Shown: positions 1 to 8,514, numbered from the stretch's first letter. The stretch: 40,849 bases of DNA from Citricoccus sp. CH26A (GCF_000224415.1 NZ_AFXQ01000025.1:1-40849), one strand, 5' to 3'. Numbers and translations are program-made. The notes: a model not told the origin generated them from the sequence alone.

Positions 1-195
1 CCGGATCAGGGTGCGGTAGGTGAGCTGCCAGCCGGCGACGACCGTGTTGACGGCCCGGAACCCCGCGTAGGTGCGGTGCAGGGCGGCCAGGTCGCAGTCG
101 GGACTGTCCATCTGCTCGGGCACCTCGGGGCGGCGGACGGAGAGGTCCGGCACGCCCGGCAGCGTGATCCTCCGGTGCGCGGCCGCGGCGCTCAT
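1..195 (-). CDS. N-terminal fragment, probable SAM-dependent methyltransferase next to the PKS
   Basis: Only the first 65 codons lie in the window; the gene continues past base 1. The frame is open, begins at ATG 195-193, and overlaps the stop of the polyketide synthase by four bases (ATGA), so the two genes are probably translationally coupled. The visible part has a short variable leader and then MDSPDCDLAALHRTYAGFR, followed by VNTVVAGWQLTYRTL. From memory, this resembles the N-terminus of class I methyltransferases that often follow actinobacterial type III PKS genes. No SAM-binding motif is visible yet, so the assignment rests on this N-terminal pattern and on context. A role in modifying the polyketide is inference. 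Confidence 0.5.
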   Translation of the reverse strand, partial: MSAAAAHRRITLPGVPDLSVRRPEVPEQMDSPDCDLAALHRTYAGFRAVNTVVAGWQLTYRTLIR

Positions 196-1367
196 GCCCG
201 GGTCATCAGGGCCGACTCCACGGTCAGGCCGGGACCGAAGGCCATCGCGCAGACCCGCTCCCCCGCCTCACCGGGGGAGTCCATGATCTGCTGCAGCACG
301 AACATCACGGTGGCCGAGGACATGTTCCCGAAATCGCGCAGCACCTCGCGGGCCGGGCACAGCTGCTCCACGCTGAGCCCGAGCCGGGCCTGGACCTTGT
401 CCAGGATGGACCGTCCACCGGGGTGGATGGCCCAGTGCTCCAGCTCCGCGTAGGGGCGGGCGGCCAGCTCCGGATCGGTGGCCAGCAGCGGTTCCAGGGC
501 GGAGGTGATGTGCTCGTCGATGATGTGCGGGACGTAGGTGCCCAGGATCATCTCGAAGCCGTTGTCCCCGATGTTCCAGGCCATGGCCTCCTCCCCCACC
601 GGGGTCAGTACCGTGGCGAAGGCGTCCAGGCGCAGCCCGCGCGGGCGTGAGGGACCGAGGCCGCCGGTCCCACCGGACCCTGTGGTGGCTGTGGTGCCTG
701 CGGTGTCCGCCGTGACGACCGCGGCGGCCGCGCCGTCCGAGAACAGGGACGCCCCCACGATCGTGTCCTGGTCGTTGCCCAGCCGCACGTGCAGCGTGCA
801 CAGCTCCACACTCACCACCAGCACGACGGCGGACGGGTCCGCCTCGCAGACCGCCGCGGCCTCGCGCAGTGCCGGCAGGGCGGCGTAGCAGCCCATGAAG
901 CCGATGTGGGTCCTCTTGGTGGTGGCGGGCAGCCCGAGCCGGCGCACCAACTGGTAGTCCGGGCCCGGGGAGAAGAACCCGGTACAGGAGACGGTGATGA
1001 CGTGCGTGACGTCCTCGGGCTCCAGGTCCGGACAGGCCTGCAGGGCACCGCGGCCGGCCTCCTCGTAGAGGTCGGCGGCGTGCTGGGTGTAGACGAGGTT
1101 GCGGGTGCCCGTGCTGGGATTGAGCACGTGGCCGGTGGCCGGGTCGAAGAAGGTGCCGATCGGCCCACTGGCGCCCCGGCCGGCGTCGCGCCAGTCCTCC
1201 ACGACCGTATGCCGGCGCTCAATGCCCGAGGCGTTGAACGCGGCCGGGACCAGCCGCTTCCCCAGCCGGTTCAGTCCGGGCTGGGCGACCAGCACGTCCC
1301 TGACCATCTCCTGTTCCAGCACGATGGGTGGGACGGCGGTGTGCAGGGACCGGATCAGAGCAGGCAT
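192..1367 (-). CDS. Type III polyketide synthase (chalcone/stilbene synthase family)
   Basis: This 391-residue, CHS-like homodimeric ketosynthase would condense malonyl-CoA-type extenders onto a starter acyl-CoA without an acyl carrier protein. The catalytic triad is visible: Cys160 in GFMGCYAAL, His315 in HWAIHPGG and Asn348 in FGNMSSATV. The length is typical of the family. A Gly/Thr-rich stretch at about residues 222-240 looks like an inserted flexible loop. The start at 1367 is close behind a possible promoter (TTGTGC, 18 bp, CACGAT) whose minus-10 ends five bases before the ATG, so translation may be leaderless. The gene follows the LuxR regulator on the same strand and overlaps the methyltransferase. 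The product (alkylresorcinol, pyrone or naphthalene type) cannot be read from the sequence. Confidence 0.93.
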   Translation of the reverse strand: MPALIRSLHTAVPPIVLEQEMVRDVLVAQPGLNRLGKRLVPAAFNASGIERRHTVVEDWRDAGRGASGPIGTFFDPATGHVLNPSTGTRNLVYTQHAADLYEEAGRGALQACPDLEPEDVTHVITVSCTGFFSPGPDYQLVRRLGLPATTKRTHIGFMGCYAALPALREAAAVCEADPSAVVLVVSVELCTLHVRLGNDQDTIVGASLFSDGAAAAVVTADTAGTTATTGSGGTGGLGPSRPRGLRLDAFATVLTPVGEEAMAWNIGDNGFEMILGTYVPHIIDEHITSALEPLLATDPELAARPYAELEHWAIHPGGRSILDKVQARLGLSVEQLCPAREVLRDFGNMSSATVMFVLQQIMDSPGEAGERVCAMAFGPGLTVESALMTRA

Positions 1368-1372
1368 GCCTC

Positions 1373-1402
1373 ATCGTGACAGTCGTCATGCCTCGGGCAC
1401 AA
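1373..1402 (-). promoter_or_regulatory. Possible PKS promoter, leaderless type
   Basis: On the minus strand there is TTGTGC (1397-1402), an 18-bp spacer, and CACGAT (1373-1378). The minus-10 ends five bases before the PKS start codon, so the transcript would begin at or next to the ATG. No other good ribosome-binding site is visible. The prediction is by eye only. Confidence 0.35.
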
Positions 1403-1448
1403 CCACCGCGTACGAAGAGTCCGGGCATACGGGTCGCCCGAACAGCCC

Positions 1449-1539
1449 GCAGGAGCGGCCCGGGCGACCGTTCCGCAGGAACACCCCGCTGGACCGTTGC
1501 GCAGGAACACCCCGCAGGAACACCCCGGCGGAAGACCCC
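1449..1539. repeat. Degenerate 13/26-bp tandem repeat between luxR-type gene and PKS
   Basis: The 13-mer GCAGGAACACCCC occurs at 1475, 1501 and 1514. A diverged copy (GCAGGAGCGGCCC) lies at 1449 and another (GGCGGAAGACCCC) at 1527. In places the copies alternate with a second 13-mer ending in GACCGTTSC, giving a 26-bp period (1449, 1475, 1501). The array fills much of the 185-bp spacer upstream of the PKS promoter. It could be a small minisatellite or a set of binding sites; nothing in the sequence decides which. Confidence 0.7.
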
Positions 1540-1552
1540 GGTGGGTAGCCGG

Positions 1553-4282
1553 TCAGAGCCCGTAGCGGCGGGCGGCCTCCAGGGCCTCCTCGGACGTCGA
1601 GGCACCGAGCTTGGCGTAGAGACTGCGCAACTGCCCCTTGATGGTGTTCTCGGCACGGAAGGTCGAGGCGGCCATCTGCTTGCGGGTCATGCCCTCCCGC
1701 AGCATCCGCAGCACCTCCTGCTCGCGCGGCGTCAGCTCCGGCACGACCTCCGCGTCGGCCCCCGCGGGGTGGGTCACGGCGGCGATCCGGGCGGCCTCGT
1801 CGTCGTCGATCATGCCGAGACGGACGAAGACCGGTGTCCAGCCGAAGGGATGGAAGTAGGCCAGGTCCGCCAGTTCGGCACCCTGGCGGGCGATGAGGGG
1901 CAGCTGGCGCAGCACGGACTCGTCCGCCGTCTCCGGTGTGGCCTGGGCCCGGGCGATGACCTCGGCCAAGTCCGCGAGCGCGCGGTGCCGCATGTTGGTG
2001 CGCTCCGGCTCGTGCAGGGCCCTCAGCGTTCCGTCGAAGTCCTGCTTCCACAGGCAGCGCATGGCCTCGAGGTTGGCGAGCATCGGGTTGCGGTCCCAGT
2101 CCGGCACCGCCCCGCCCCGACCGCCGACGAGCATGGCCAGGTTCGAGACCTCGCGGAGGAGCCGGTCCGCCAGGGGCGCCCGGCAGGCATAGGGCCGCTG
2201 CTGCCGCCACTCCTCGATCCGGTGTTCCGCCTCCCCCAGGCGCCCGTCCAGCGTGAGGCAGTACGCGATGGCGCTGGCATGAGCGGCCCAGAACTCGTTG
2301 GAATCCGGTTCGAACGGGAGCTCTGCCAGCAGCTGCCGGGCCTTGTCGTGCTCGAGCTCGGCCGTCGCCACGTGGATCCGGGCCAGGATGGCCGCACGGG
2401 CCAGCATGGGGCGGCCCCACCGCACGGCGGCGAGCGGTTCGTCCACCTTCTCGAGCCACCGCCGGGTCTGGTACAGGTTGCCCATGTGCGCCGAGAGCAG
2501 CGCGAGCTTGCCGGCGGCATCGGCCTTGATGAAGTCCACCTCACCGCTGCTACCCCAGAAGTAGGCTGCCTCATAGGCGGCCTTCGCCTCGACCTGCCGA
2601 TCGGCCAGGTGCAGCGCGATGCCGGCCTGCAGGTCGGCGAATCCCGCGACCGCGGGGCTGACCCGCAGGCTGTCCACGGCGGCGTCCACCGTCGCCCGGA
2701 CCCGCTGTGCCGCCTCGGCCGCCTCTGCGAAGTGCCCGGACAGCCGCAGGTGCGCCAGTTCGGCGATGCCCAGGGTCAGCGTCCTGCGGTCGGGGTCGAG
2801 CGGCATCCGTGCCGTGCGGACCCGTAGTCGTTGCGCGGTCTCGTCCCGGGCGTAGTCCGGCTTCGTGACGGCCGGCATGAAGTCCATGCCGTCGGCCCGG
2901 GTCACGGCCATCAACCGGGAGACGATCCCGGTGACACCGAGACCGGAGATGACCTGGCTGGGCAGTCGGCCGACGGCCTGCGCCAGCATCGGCGCGTTCC
3001 GCATGTACAGGTCCACCCAGTGGTCCAGGATGAGCCCCTCCAGGCGTTTCCACGCCCGGTCCCGCAACGCCGTCTCGACGGCGGTCTCCACCCCCACGTT
3101 CAGGGTGGTGGCATCGACCGCGGCCTCGCTGAGCTCCCGGGCCCGCTGCGGGTCCGCGTCGATGACCGACATCTGCAGCGCCTCCCGGACGAGCGTCGGC
3201 ATCCGCCGCTGACCGTCCGAGCACCGCACCACCAGCCCCAGCTCCTGCAGCTGCTGCAGCGACGGCCCGGGGCCCGGCACCGCGGGGTGTGCGCTGAACG
3301 CCGCCAGGATCTCCTCCGTGAACTCGGGCAGGAACGCCGCCATCTCCACGACCTCCCGGTCCTCGCGCCCGCCGAGCCAGCGCATCAGCGAGGACATGAC
3401 CGCCAGCTTCGCCGCGTGGTTGCCGAGCGGATCGTCCAGGAGGATCCGCACCGCCCGCAGCCAGCCACCGGTCCGGGTGTGGATCTGCAGCGGAGTGAGC
3501 GGCTTCGGCGAGTAGCCGTTGGTGGCCGCCCGCCGGGTCAGCTGCGCAGACACCTGACCCCTCAGGGGAACCTGGACCGGCACGCCGGCCGGCTGACGCG
3601 CCGGATCGGGGGCACCGTAGGCCTCGATCTCGTCCACGGTCAACAGCACGTCGTCCGGCCCCGCCAGCCGTGTGGGGAAGGCGGCCGCGAGCGCGGCCAC
3701 GGGCACCTCGTGCCCCCCGACGACGGCGACCCGGCCGCCGTCGGGATCGTCCAGGAGGGATCCCACCCGGTCGATGAACGCCTGCACCTCTCCGCCAGAC
3801 TGCTCCCAGGAGAAGATGCGCCGGCGCACCTCCGGGCCGTACAGCTCCCCCAACGGGCCGTGTGCGGCACCCGGAGCCGGAGCGACGCCCGGCCGGGCAG
3901 CCGGGTGGCCGTCGTCGGGCCGGGCAGTCGAGTGGCCGTCGTCGGGCTGTCCGGAGGCGGGCGCCGGGGCGGGCGTGCGGGCGGACGCGGGAGTGGGCGC
4001 TGAGGTGGGCTCGTGCGCGGGCTCTGAGTCGGAGGTGGGCGTAGAGGCGGACTCGGAGGTGGGCTCGGGAGCGGATGCACGGGTGGCGGCCGGGGTGGAC
4101 CCGTACGCAGCGACCCAGCCGGCGGCCAGCCAGGGCGCACCGGTGCCCATCGGGGCGCGGACGATGAGCAGTCGCTCCTCGCCGGAGGGAGTCCGGAGGA
4201 ACCGGTGGAGGGCCGGGTGGGAGGCTCCGGGGTCTTCGAAGAGTGGCGTCGGCGTCATCGGCTCGGGTCCGGGATCAGTCAT
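1553..4282 (-). CDS. Large LuxR-family transcriptional regulator (LAL/MalT-like), degenerate NTPase
   Basis: This 909-residue regulator ends in a clear LuxR-type helix-turn-helix (about residues 849-909: ELTPREQEVLRMLREGMTRK, then the recognition segment NTIKGQLRSLYAKLG). The middle is alpha-helical and Ala/Leu-rich, as in the TPR-like sensor regions of LAL proteins. The N-terminal segment where the P-loop should be reads RAPMGTGAPWLAAGW (about 42-56) and has no Gly-Lys-Thr/Ser. A Walker-B-like DDVLLTVDEIE follows at about 210-220. Between them is a Pro/Thr/Ser/Glu-rich low-complexity insert (about 62-142). ATP-dependent switching is therefore doubtful. Met9 is an alternative start. The gene precedes the type III PKS on the same strand and is divergent from the ABC transporter; either could be its target. 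Confidence 0.85.
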   Translation of the reverse strand: MTDPGPEPMTPTPLFEDPGASHPALHRFLRTPSGEERLLIVRAPMGTGAPWLAAGWVAAYGSTPAATRASAPEPTSESASTPTSDSEPAHEPTSAPTPASARTPAPAPASGQPDDGHSTARPDDGHPAARPGVAPAPGAAHGPLGELYGPEVRRRIFSWEQSGGEVQAFIDRVGSLLDDPDGGRVAVVGGHEVPVAALAAAFPTRLAGPDDVLLTVDEIEAYGAPDPARQPAGVPVQVPLRGQVSAQLTRRAATNGYSPKPLTPLQIHTRTGGWLRAVRILLDDPLGNHAAKLAVMSSLMRWLGGREDREVVEMAAFLPEFTEEILAAFSAHPAVPGPGPSLQQLQELGLVVRCSDGQRRMPTLVREALQMSVIDADPQRARELSEAAVDATTLNVGVETAVETALRDRAWKRLEGLILDHWVDLYMRNAPMLAQAVGRLPSQVISGLGVTGIVSRLMAVTRADGMDFMPAVTKPDYARDETAQRLRVRTARMPLDPDRRTLTLGIAELAHLRLSGHFAEAAEAAQRVRATVDAAVDSLRVSPAVAGFADLQAGIALHLADRQVEAKAAYEAAYFWGSSGEVDFIKADAAGKLALLSAHMGNLYQTRRWLEKVDEPLAAVRWGRPMLARAAILARIHVATAELEHDKARQLLAELPFEPDSNEFWAAHASAIAYCLTLDGRLGEAEHRIEEWRQQRPYACRAPLADRLLREVSNLAMLVGGRGGAVPDWDRNPMLANLEAMRCLWKQDFDGTLRALHEPERTNMRHRALADLAEVIARAQATPETADESVLRQLPLIARQGAELADLAYFHPFGWTPVFVRLGMIDDDEAARIAAVTHPAGADAEVVPELTPREQEVLRMLREGMTRKQMAASTFRAENTIKGQLRSLYAKLGASTSEEALEAARRYGL

Positions 4283-4874
4283 TCCGCTGGCGGATCAGGG
4301 CTAGTGGCACGGGGAAAGACCAGCGTGTCACAGGCGTACGGCGGATGTCCCGGGGCGGTCGACCGGCGGGGGCCGCGTATCCGGAGGACCCGGCGCTGCC
4401 CGGCGAGACGCCCGCGACGCCTGGTCCGGCGCACCCCGGCGAGATCTGCGCTCCGGCGCACCCCGGCGAGATCTGCGCTCCGGCGCACCCCGGCGAGATC
4501 TGCGCTCCGGCGCACCCCGGCGAGATCTGCGCTCCGGCGCACCCCGGCGCAATGCCCGCTCCGGCGCTGCCCGGCGAGATGCCTGCGCCTGTGTGCGGAT
4601 AGGTCGAGCCGACCCCCATGAGATTCCCCCTCCACGTCGGTGTTCGCATCGTACGCCGGACCGGGGACGCCGTGACCCAGAACACGTCATGTTGGCGTCC
4701 CCGGCCTCGTCGCAGGCCACCTCTGAGGCGTGGATCACGCGTTCTGTAGGCTGGTCTCCACTGTCACATCACGCCCGCCGGGCCGCCCGATCCGTTCGGG
4801 AGTCCGGCCGGCATCGCACCGTCCCGCCGCACCCACCACGGCGGGGAGGAGACACAGAAGAAGGGGACATCCTT
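4283..4874. other. Divergent intergenic region between LuxR regulator and ABC transporter
   Basis: These 592 bases hold no convincing gene. Several frames are open only because the 27-bp repeat array at 4392-4589 has a period divisible by three and lacks stops. The right part (4590-4874) should carry the transporter promoter. A weak candidate is TGAGGC, 17 bp, TAGGCT (minus-10 at 4747-4752). A good ribosome-binding site, AGAAGGGG, lies at 4858-4865 ahead of the GTG at 4875. The LuxR gene must be expressed from the left part, but no clear promoter is seen there. Confidence 0.6.
4392..4589. repeat. 27-bp tandem repeat array (minisatellite), seven units
   Basis: Four perfect units start at 4428, 4455, 4482 and 4509. 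Each begins GGCGCACCCCGGCGAGATCT and ends GCGCTCC. Diverged units lie at 4392, 4536 and 4563, and a 9-bp remnant at 4419-4427 separates the first unit from the perfect block. Each perfect unit contains the palindrome AGATCT. There are no unique spacers, so this is not a CRISPR array. In one plus-strand frame the unit would encode a nine-residue PAHPGEICA repeat, but no credible gene surrounds it. Confidence 0.93.
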
Positions 4875-6361
4875 GTGAGATCCATCCAGAACAGGCCTGC
4901 CCTGGCGGTGATCGTCGCACTGGCCGCCCTGGTCTTCGGCGGCGCCTCACTCTCGGGCGTCACCACCCTGGCGACCGCGCCGTCGGCCGCTGCGGCGACG
5001 CCCGCGGGAGCCGGCCAGACCTACACGATCGCCACGGACACCACGTTCGCGCCCTTTGAATTCCGCGACTCCTCCGGGGAACTGACCGGCATCGACATCG
5101 ACATCATGGAGTCGATCGCCGAGGACCAGGGCTTCGAGGTCGAGTGGCAGTCCCTCGGCTTCAACGCCGCCCTGCAGGCCGTGCAGTCCGGCCAGGCCGA
5201 CGGCGTGATCGCCGGCATGGGCATCACGGACGAGCGCCGCGAGATCTTCGACTTCTCCGAGCCCTACTTCACGGGCACCCTGACCCTGGCCGTGAACGAG
5301 GGCGACGAGGGCGAGATCACCGGCTTCGAGTCCCTCGAGGGCAAGACCCTGGCCGTGAAGACCGGGTCCCTGTCCGAGGAGGAGGCGAAGGCGAACCAGG
5401 AGGAGTTCGGCTTCGAACTGCTCCCGCTGGACCAGACCACCACGATGGTGGAGTCCGTGAAGTCCGGCAACGCCGATGCCCTGATGGACGACTACCCGAT
5501 CATCGCCTACGGCGTGGAGCAGGGCTCCGGCCTGGTCACGGTCGGTGAGCAGATCCCCACGGGTGACTACGGCTTCGCCGTCAACAAGGGCGACAACGCC
5601 GAGCTGCTGGCCATGTTCGACGCCGGCCTGGCCGAGCTGCAGGCCTCCGGCGAGTACGACGAGATCGTGAACCGCTACCTGGGCGGCGAGGGCGAGGACG
5701 ACGGGGTGGACCGCTCCACCTTCTGGGGCCTGCTCGTCACCTCGTTCCCCGCCCTGATGTCCGGCCTGGGCAACACCCTGCTGGTCACCGCCATCTCCTT
5801 CGCCCTGGCCATGGTGCTGGGCCTGCTCTTCGGGTTCATGAAGATCACCCGCAACCCCGTCCTGCGGGGCATCGCGGTCACCTTCATCAGCATCTTCCGC
5901 GGCACCCCGATCCTCGTCTGGGCGTTCTTCTTCTACTTCGGCCTGCCGCAGCTGATCGGCACCAACGTCAACATCTGGGTCGCCGGCGTGCTGACGCTGA
6001 CACTCAACGGTGCGGCGTACATCGCCGAGATCGTCCGCGGCGCCGTCCAGTCGGTGGACCCCGGCCAGATGGAGGCCTCGCGGTCCCTGGGCCTGGGTTA
6101 CGGCAAGTCCATGCAGCGCGTGGTGCTGCCGCAGGCGTTCAAGATGATGACGCCCTCGTTGATCAACCAGCTGGTCATCATGCTCAAGGACTCCTCGCTG
6201 CTGCTGGCCATCGGCTTCGCCGAGCTGCTCTACCAGGCCCAGCAGATCTACGCCGCGAACTTCCGCGTCACCGAGGTGCTGCTGATCGTGGCCGTCATCT
6301 ACTTCGTGGCCATCACGCTGCTGACCCAGCTCGCCAACTACGTGGACAGGAAGGTCAACAA

Positions 6362-6365
<4 letters not shown>
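4875..6365 (+). CDS. Amino-acid ABC transporter, fused substrate-binding protein and permease
   Basis: One 496-residue polypeptide joins a secreted-type binding domain to a polar amino-acid permease. Residues 1-41 look like a signal or anchor segment with likely cleavage around [11 protein letters not shown]. Residues 48-270 form a family-3 solute-binding domain ([20 protein letters not shown] and [16 protein letters not shown]). Residues 285-493 are a HisM/GlnP-type permease with the EAA loop [20 protein letters not shown] and about five membrane helices. I chose the GTG at 4875 because AGAAGGGG lies nine bases upstream and the signal peptide follows at once; the longer frame upstream is Arg/His-rich and non-coding in appearance. 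It overlaps the ATPase gene by four bases (ATGA). The substrate is probably glutamine, glutamate or another polar amino acid. Confidence 0.93.
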
Positions 6366-7138
<773 letters not shown>

Positions 7139-7150
7139 CCGGGCAGGTCG

Positions 7151-7179
7151 TTGCGCAATACGGCATGACTCCGTAGGTT
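7151..7179 (+). promoter_or_regulatory. Promoter of siderophore-interacting protein gene
   Basis: TTGCGC (7151-7156) and TAGGTT (7174-7179) are separated by 17 bp, a good match to the vegetative actinobacterial promoter. Transcription should begin near 7186, inside the iron box at 7181-7199, giving a leader of about 60 bases. Confidence 0.55.
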
Positions 7180-7180
7180 A

Positions 7181-7199
7181 ATAGGCAAGCCTTACCTCA
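7181..7199 (+). promoter_or_regulatory. Iron box, DtxR/IdeR-type operator
   Basis: The 19 bases ATAGGCAAGCCTTACCTCA match the DtxR/IdeR consensus (TWAGGTWAGSCTWACCTWA) at 16 of 19 positions, with the core AGGCAAGCCTTACCT nearly perfect. The site covers the predicted transcription start of the siderophore-interacting protein gene. Repression by an iron-loaded DtxR-family protein is the expected mechanism. Confidence 0.7.
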
Positions 7200-7244
7200 C
7201 TCGAGGATCCCGAGGCGTCCCCGACCCGACGGAGTCCCCCTGCC

Positions 7245-8264
7245 ATGACCGTGACGGCCACCCGGACCTATCCCGCCACGCGTGCCTACCGGACGCACGT
7301 GACCCGGATCAGCCCGCTCAGCGAGCACTTCATGCGCTTCACGCTGGCCGACGAGGACCTGCAATTCTTCGGCACCGGGGGCCTGGACCAGCGGATCAAG
7401 CTGATGATCCCGCGCGCCGACGGCTCACTGCCGGACGTCGGGCTGTTCGAGGACCCCGCTCCCCCGATGATGGAGTGGTACCAGCGGTGGCGGTCCCTGT
7501 CCGAGGAGGAGCGCAACCCCATGCGGACCTACACCGTCCGCGCCGTGCGCCCCGCCGAGCGCGAGATCGACGTGGACTTCGTGCTGCACGGCACCGACGG
7601 TCCCGCCTCGGCGTGGGCGTCCACCGCGGCGGTGGGCGACGAGCTCGTGGTCATCGGCCCGGACGAGCGCTCCGAGACCGGCGGACGAGGCCGCAGCGGG
7701 GGCATCGAGTGGGACCCGGGCGAGGCCACCACCCTGCTGATGGCCGGTGACGAGACCGCCGCCCCCGCCATCTGCGCCATCCTCGAGACCCTCGACGAGC
7801 GCTACTCCGGCCACGTGTACATCGAGGTGCCCACGGCCCAGGACACCCTGCCGGTCCACACCCGCGCCTCCGTGCAGCTGCAGTGGCTGCCCCGCGACGA
7901 CCGCCCCCAGGGCGAGGCGCTGACCGAGGCCCTGCGCGCCTGGGGCCGGGACCACGGCGCCACGGTCGCGGGGAGCGGCATGGTGACCGCGACCGGGCGT
8001 CCCGACGGCGGCGGGGCAGGTGCCGTTGCGGGGACCGGTGCCGGGACCGAGGCAGCCGTGGCCGTCGAGGCCGAGGCCGACAGCGAGGCCCCGCTCTGGG
8101 ACGTGCCCACCGAGGGGCCGCACGGGCGCTGGTACGCGTGGCTGGCCGGTGAGGCCGGGGCGATCACGTCGATCCGGCGGCACCTCGTGAAGGACCTCGG
8201 GATCGACCGCAAGTGCGTGTCCTTCATGGGCTACTGGAAGCAGGGCCGCGCCGAGGGCAGCTGA
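7245..8264 (+). CDS. Siderophore-interacting protein (ViuB/SIP-type flavin ferric-siderophore reductase)
   Basis: This 339-residue protein matches the SIP family, which binds FAD and reduces ferric siderophores in the cytoplasm with NAD(P)H to release iron. The N-terminal FAD-binding barrel includes HFMRFTLADEDLQFF and the flavin-contact motif MRTYTVRAV (about 88-96), with the FVLHGTDGPASAWA segment after it. The C-terminal nucleotide-binding part starts near LLMAGDETAAPAI and ends with the family motif GIDRKCVSFMGYWKQG. A Gly/Ala/Glu-rich low-complexity insertion (about residues 245-282) interrupts the reductase domain and is unusual. GGAG lies about ten bases before the ATG. Iron regulation is supported by the box at 7181-7199. 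No siderophore biosynthesis or uptake gene is adjacent. Confidence 0.93.
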   Translation: MTVTATRTYPATRAYRTHVTRISPLSEHFMRFTLADEDLQFFGTGGLDQRIKLMIPRADGSLPDVGLFEDPAPPMMEWYQRWRSLSEEERNPMRTYTVRAVRPAEREIDVDFVLHGTDGPASAWASTAAVGDELVVIGPDERSETGGRGRSGGIEWDPGEATTLLMAGDETAAPAICAILETLDERYSGHVYIEVPTAQDTLPVHTRASVQLQWLPRDDRPQGEALTEALRAWGRDHGATVAGSGMVTATGRPDGGGAGAVAGTGAGTEAAVAVEAEADSEAPLWDVPTEGPHGRWYAWLAGEAGAITSIRRHLVKDLGIDRKCVSFMGYWKQGRAEGS

Positions 8265-8288
8265 TCCCGCGCCCGGTCCCCGGGCATG

Positions 8289-8377
8289 CTGCAGCCCTGA
8301 TGGCGCGACAGTCCTCGTGATGCCTCCGGGTCGCCCCCACCGTGGAGCCGTCCGGTCCCTGACTGTCGCGGCTGCAG
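8289..8377. repeat. Imperfect inverted repeat downstream of the SIP gene
   Basis: The right arm GACTGTCGCGGCTGCAG (8361-8377) is the reverse complement of CTGCAGCC (8289-8296) joined to GCGACAGTC (8305-8313); the left arm carries an extra eight bases between these parts. The arms enclose 47 bp. The element could fold as a long hairpin at the end of the SIP transcript or be the relic of a small mobile element. No target-site duplication is evident. Confidence 0.6.
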
Positions 8378-8414
8378 GCGACCGCGCTCCCGGTGGATAC
8401 CGCCGCTCATCCAT

Positions 8415-8466
8415 GCCGGCTGAGTCCAGGCTTAAACCGCGCCGGCTGAGTCCCGGCTTAAACCGC
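8415..8466. repeat. Two adjacent 26-bp direct repeats
   Basis: The unit begins GCCGGCTGAGTCC and ends GGCTTAAACCGC. It occurs at 8415-8440 and 8441-8466 with a single difference (A/C at the 14th base). The second copy runs into the left arm of the rpsI terminator hairpin. Confidence 0.85.
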
Positions 8467-8514
8467 GGAACCCCGCAGCCTGGTCCGTGAGGACCGGGCC
8501 ACGGGGTTCCGCGG
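8463..8514. terminator. Nested (two-storey) hairpin, bidirectional terminator between SIP gene and rpsI
   Basis: A perfect 13-bp outer stem pairs CCGCGGAACCCCG (8463-8475) with CGGGGTTCCGCGG (8502-8514). Its loop holds a second stem, CCTGGTCC-GTGA-GGACCGGG (8479-8498), with one G-T pair. It lies between two convergent genes, so it can serve both. Only a short T-run (TTTAA) follows on the rpsI side. Confidence 0.85.

Noticed and set aside
4392-4589. CRISPR array
   Set aside because: The 27-bp units are directly adjacent with no unique spacers, and no cas genes are near.
4243-4602. Small repeat protein encoded by the 27-bp array (PAHPGEICA units)
   Set aside because: All frames through the array are open because the period is a multiple of three; the flanking residues are not protein-like, no ribosome-binding site is present and it overlaps the LuxR start.
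4593-4874. N-terminal extension of the fused transporter from the ATG at 4593
   Set aside because: The extra 94 residues are Arg/His/Pro-rich and would bury the signal peptide; the GTG at 4875 has a good ribosome-binding site.
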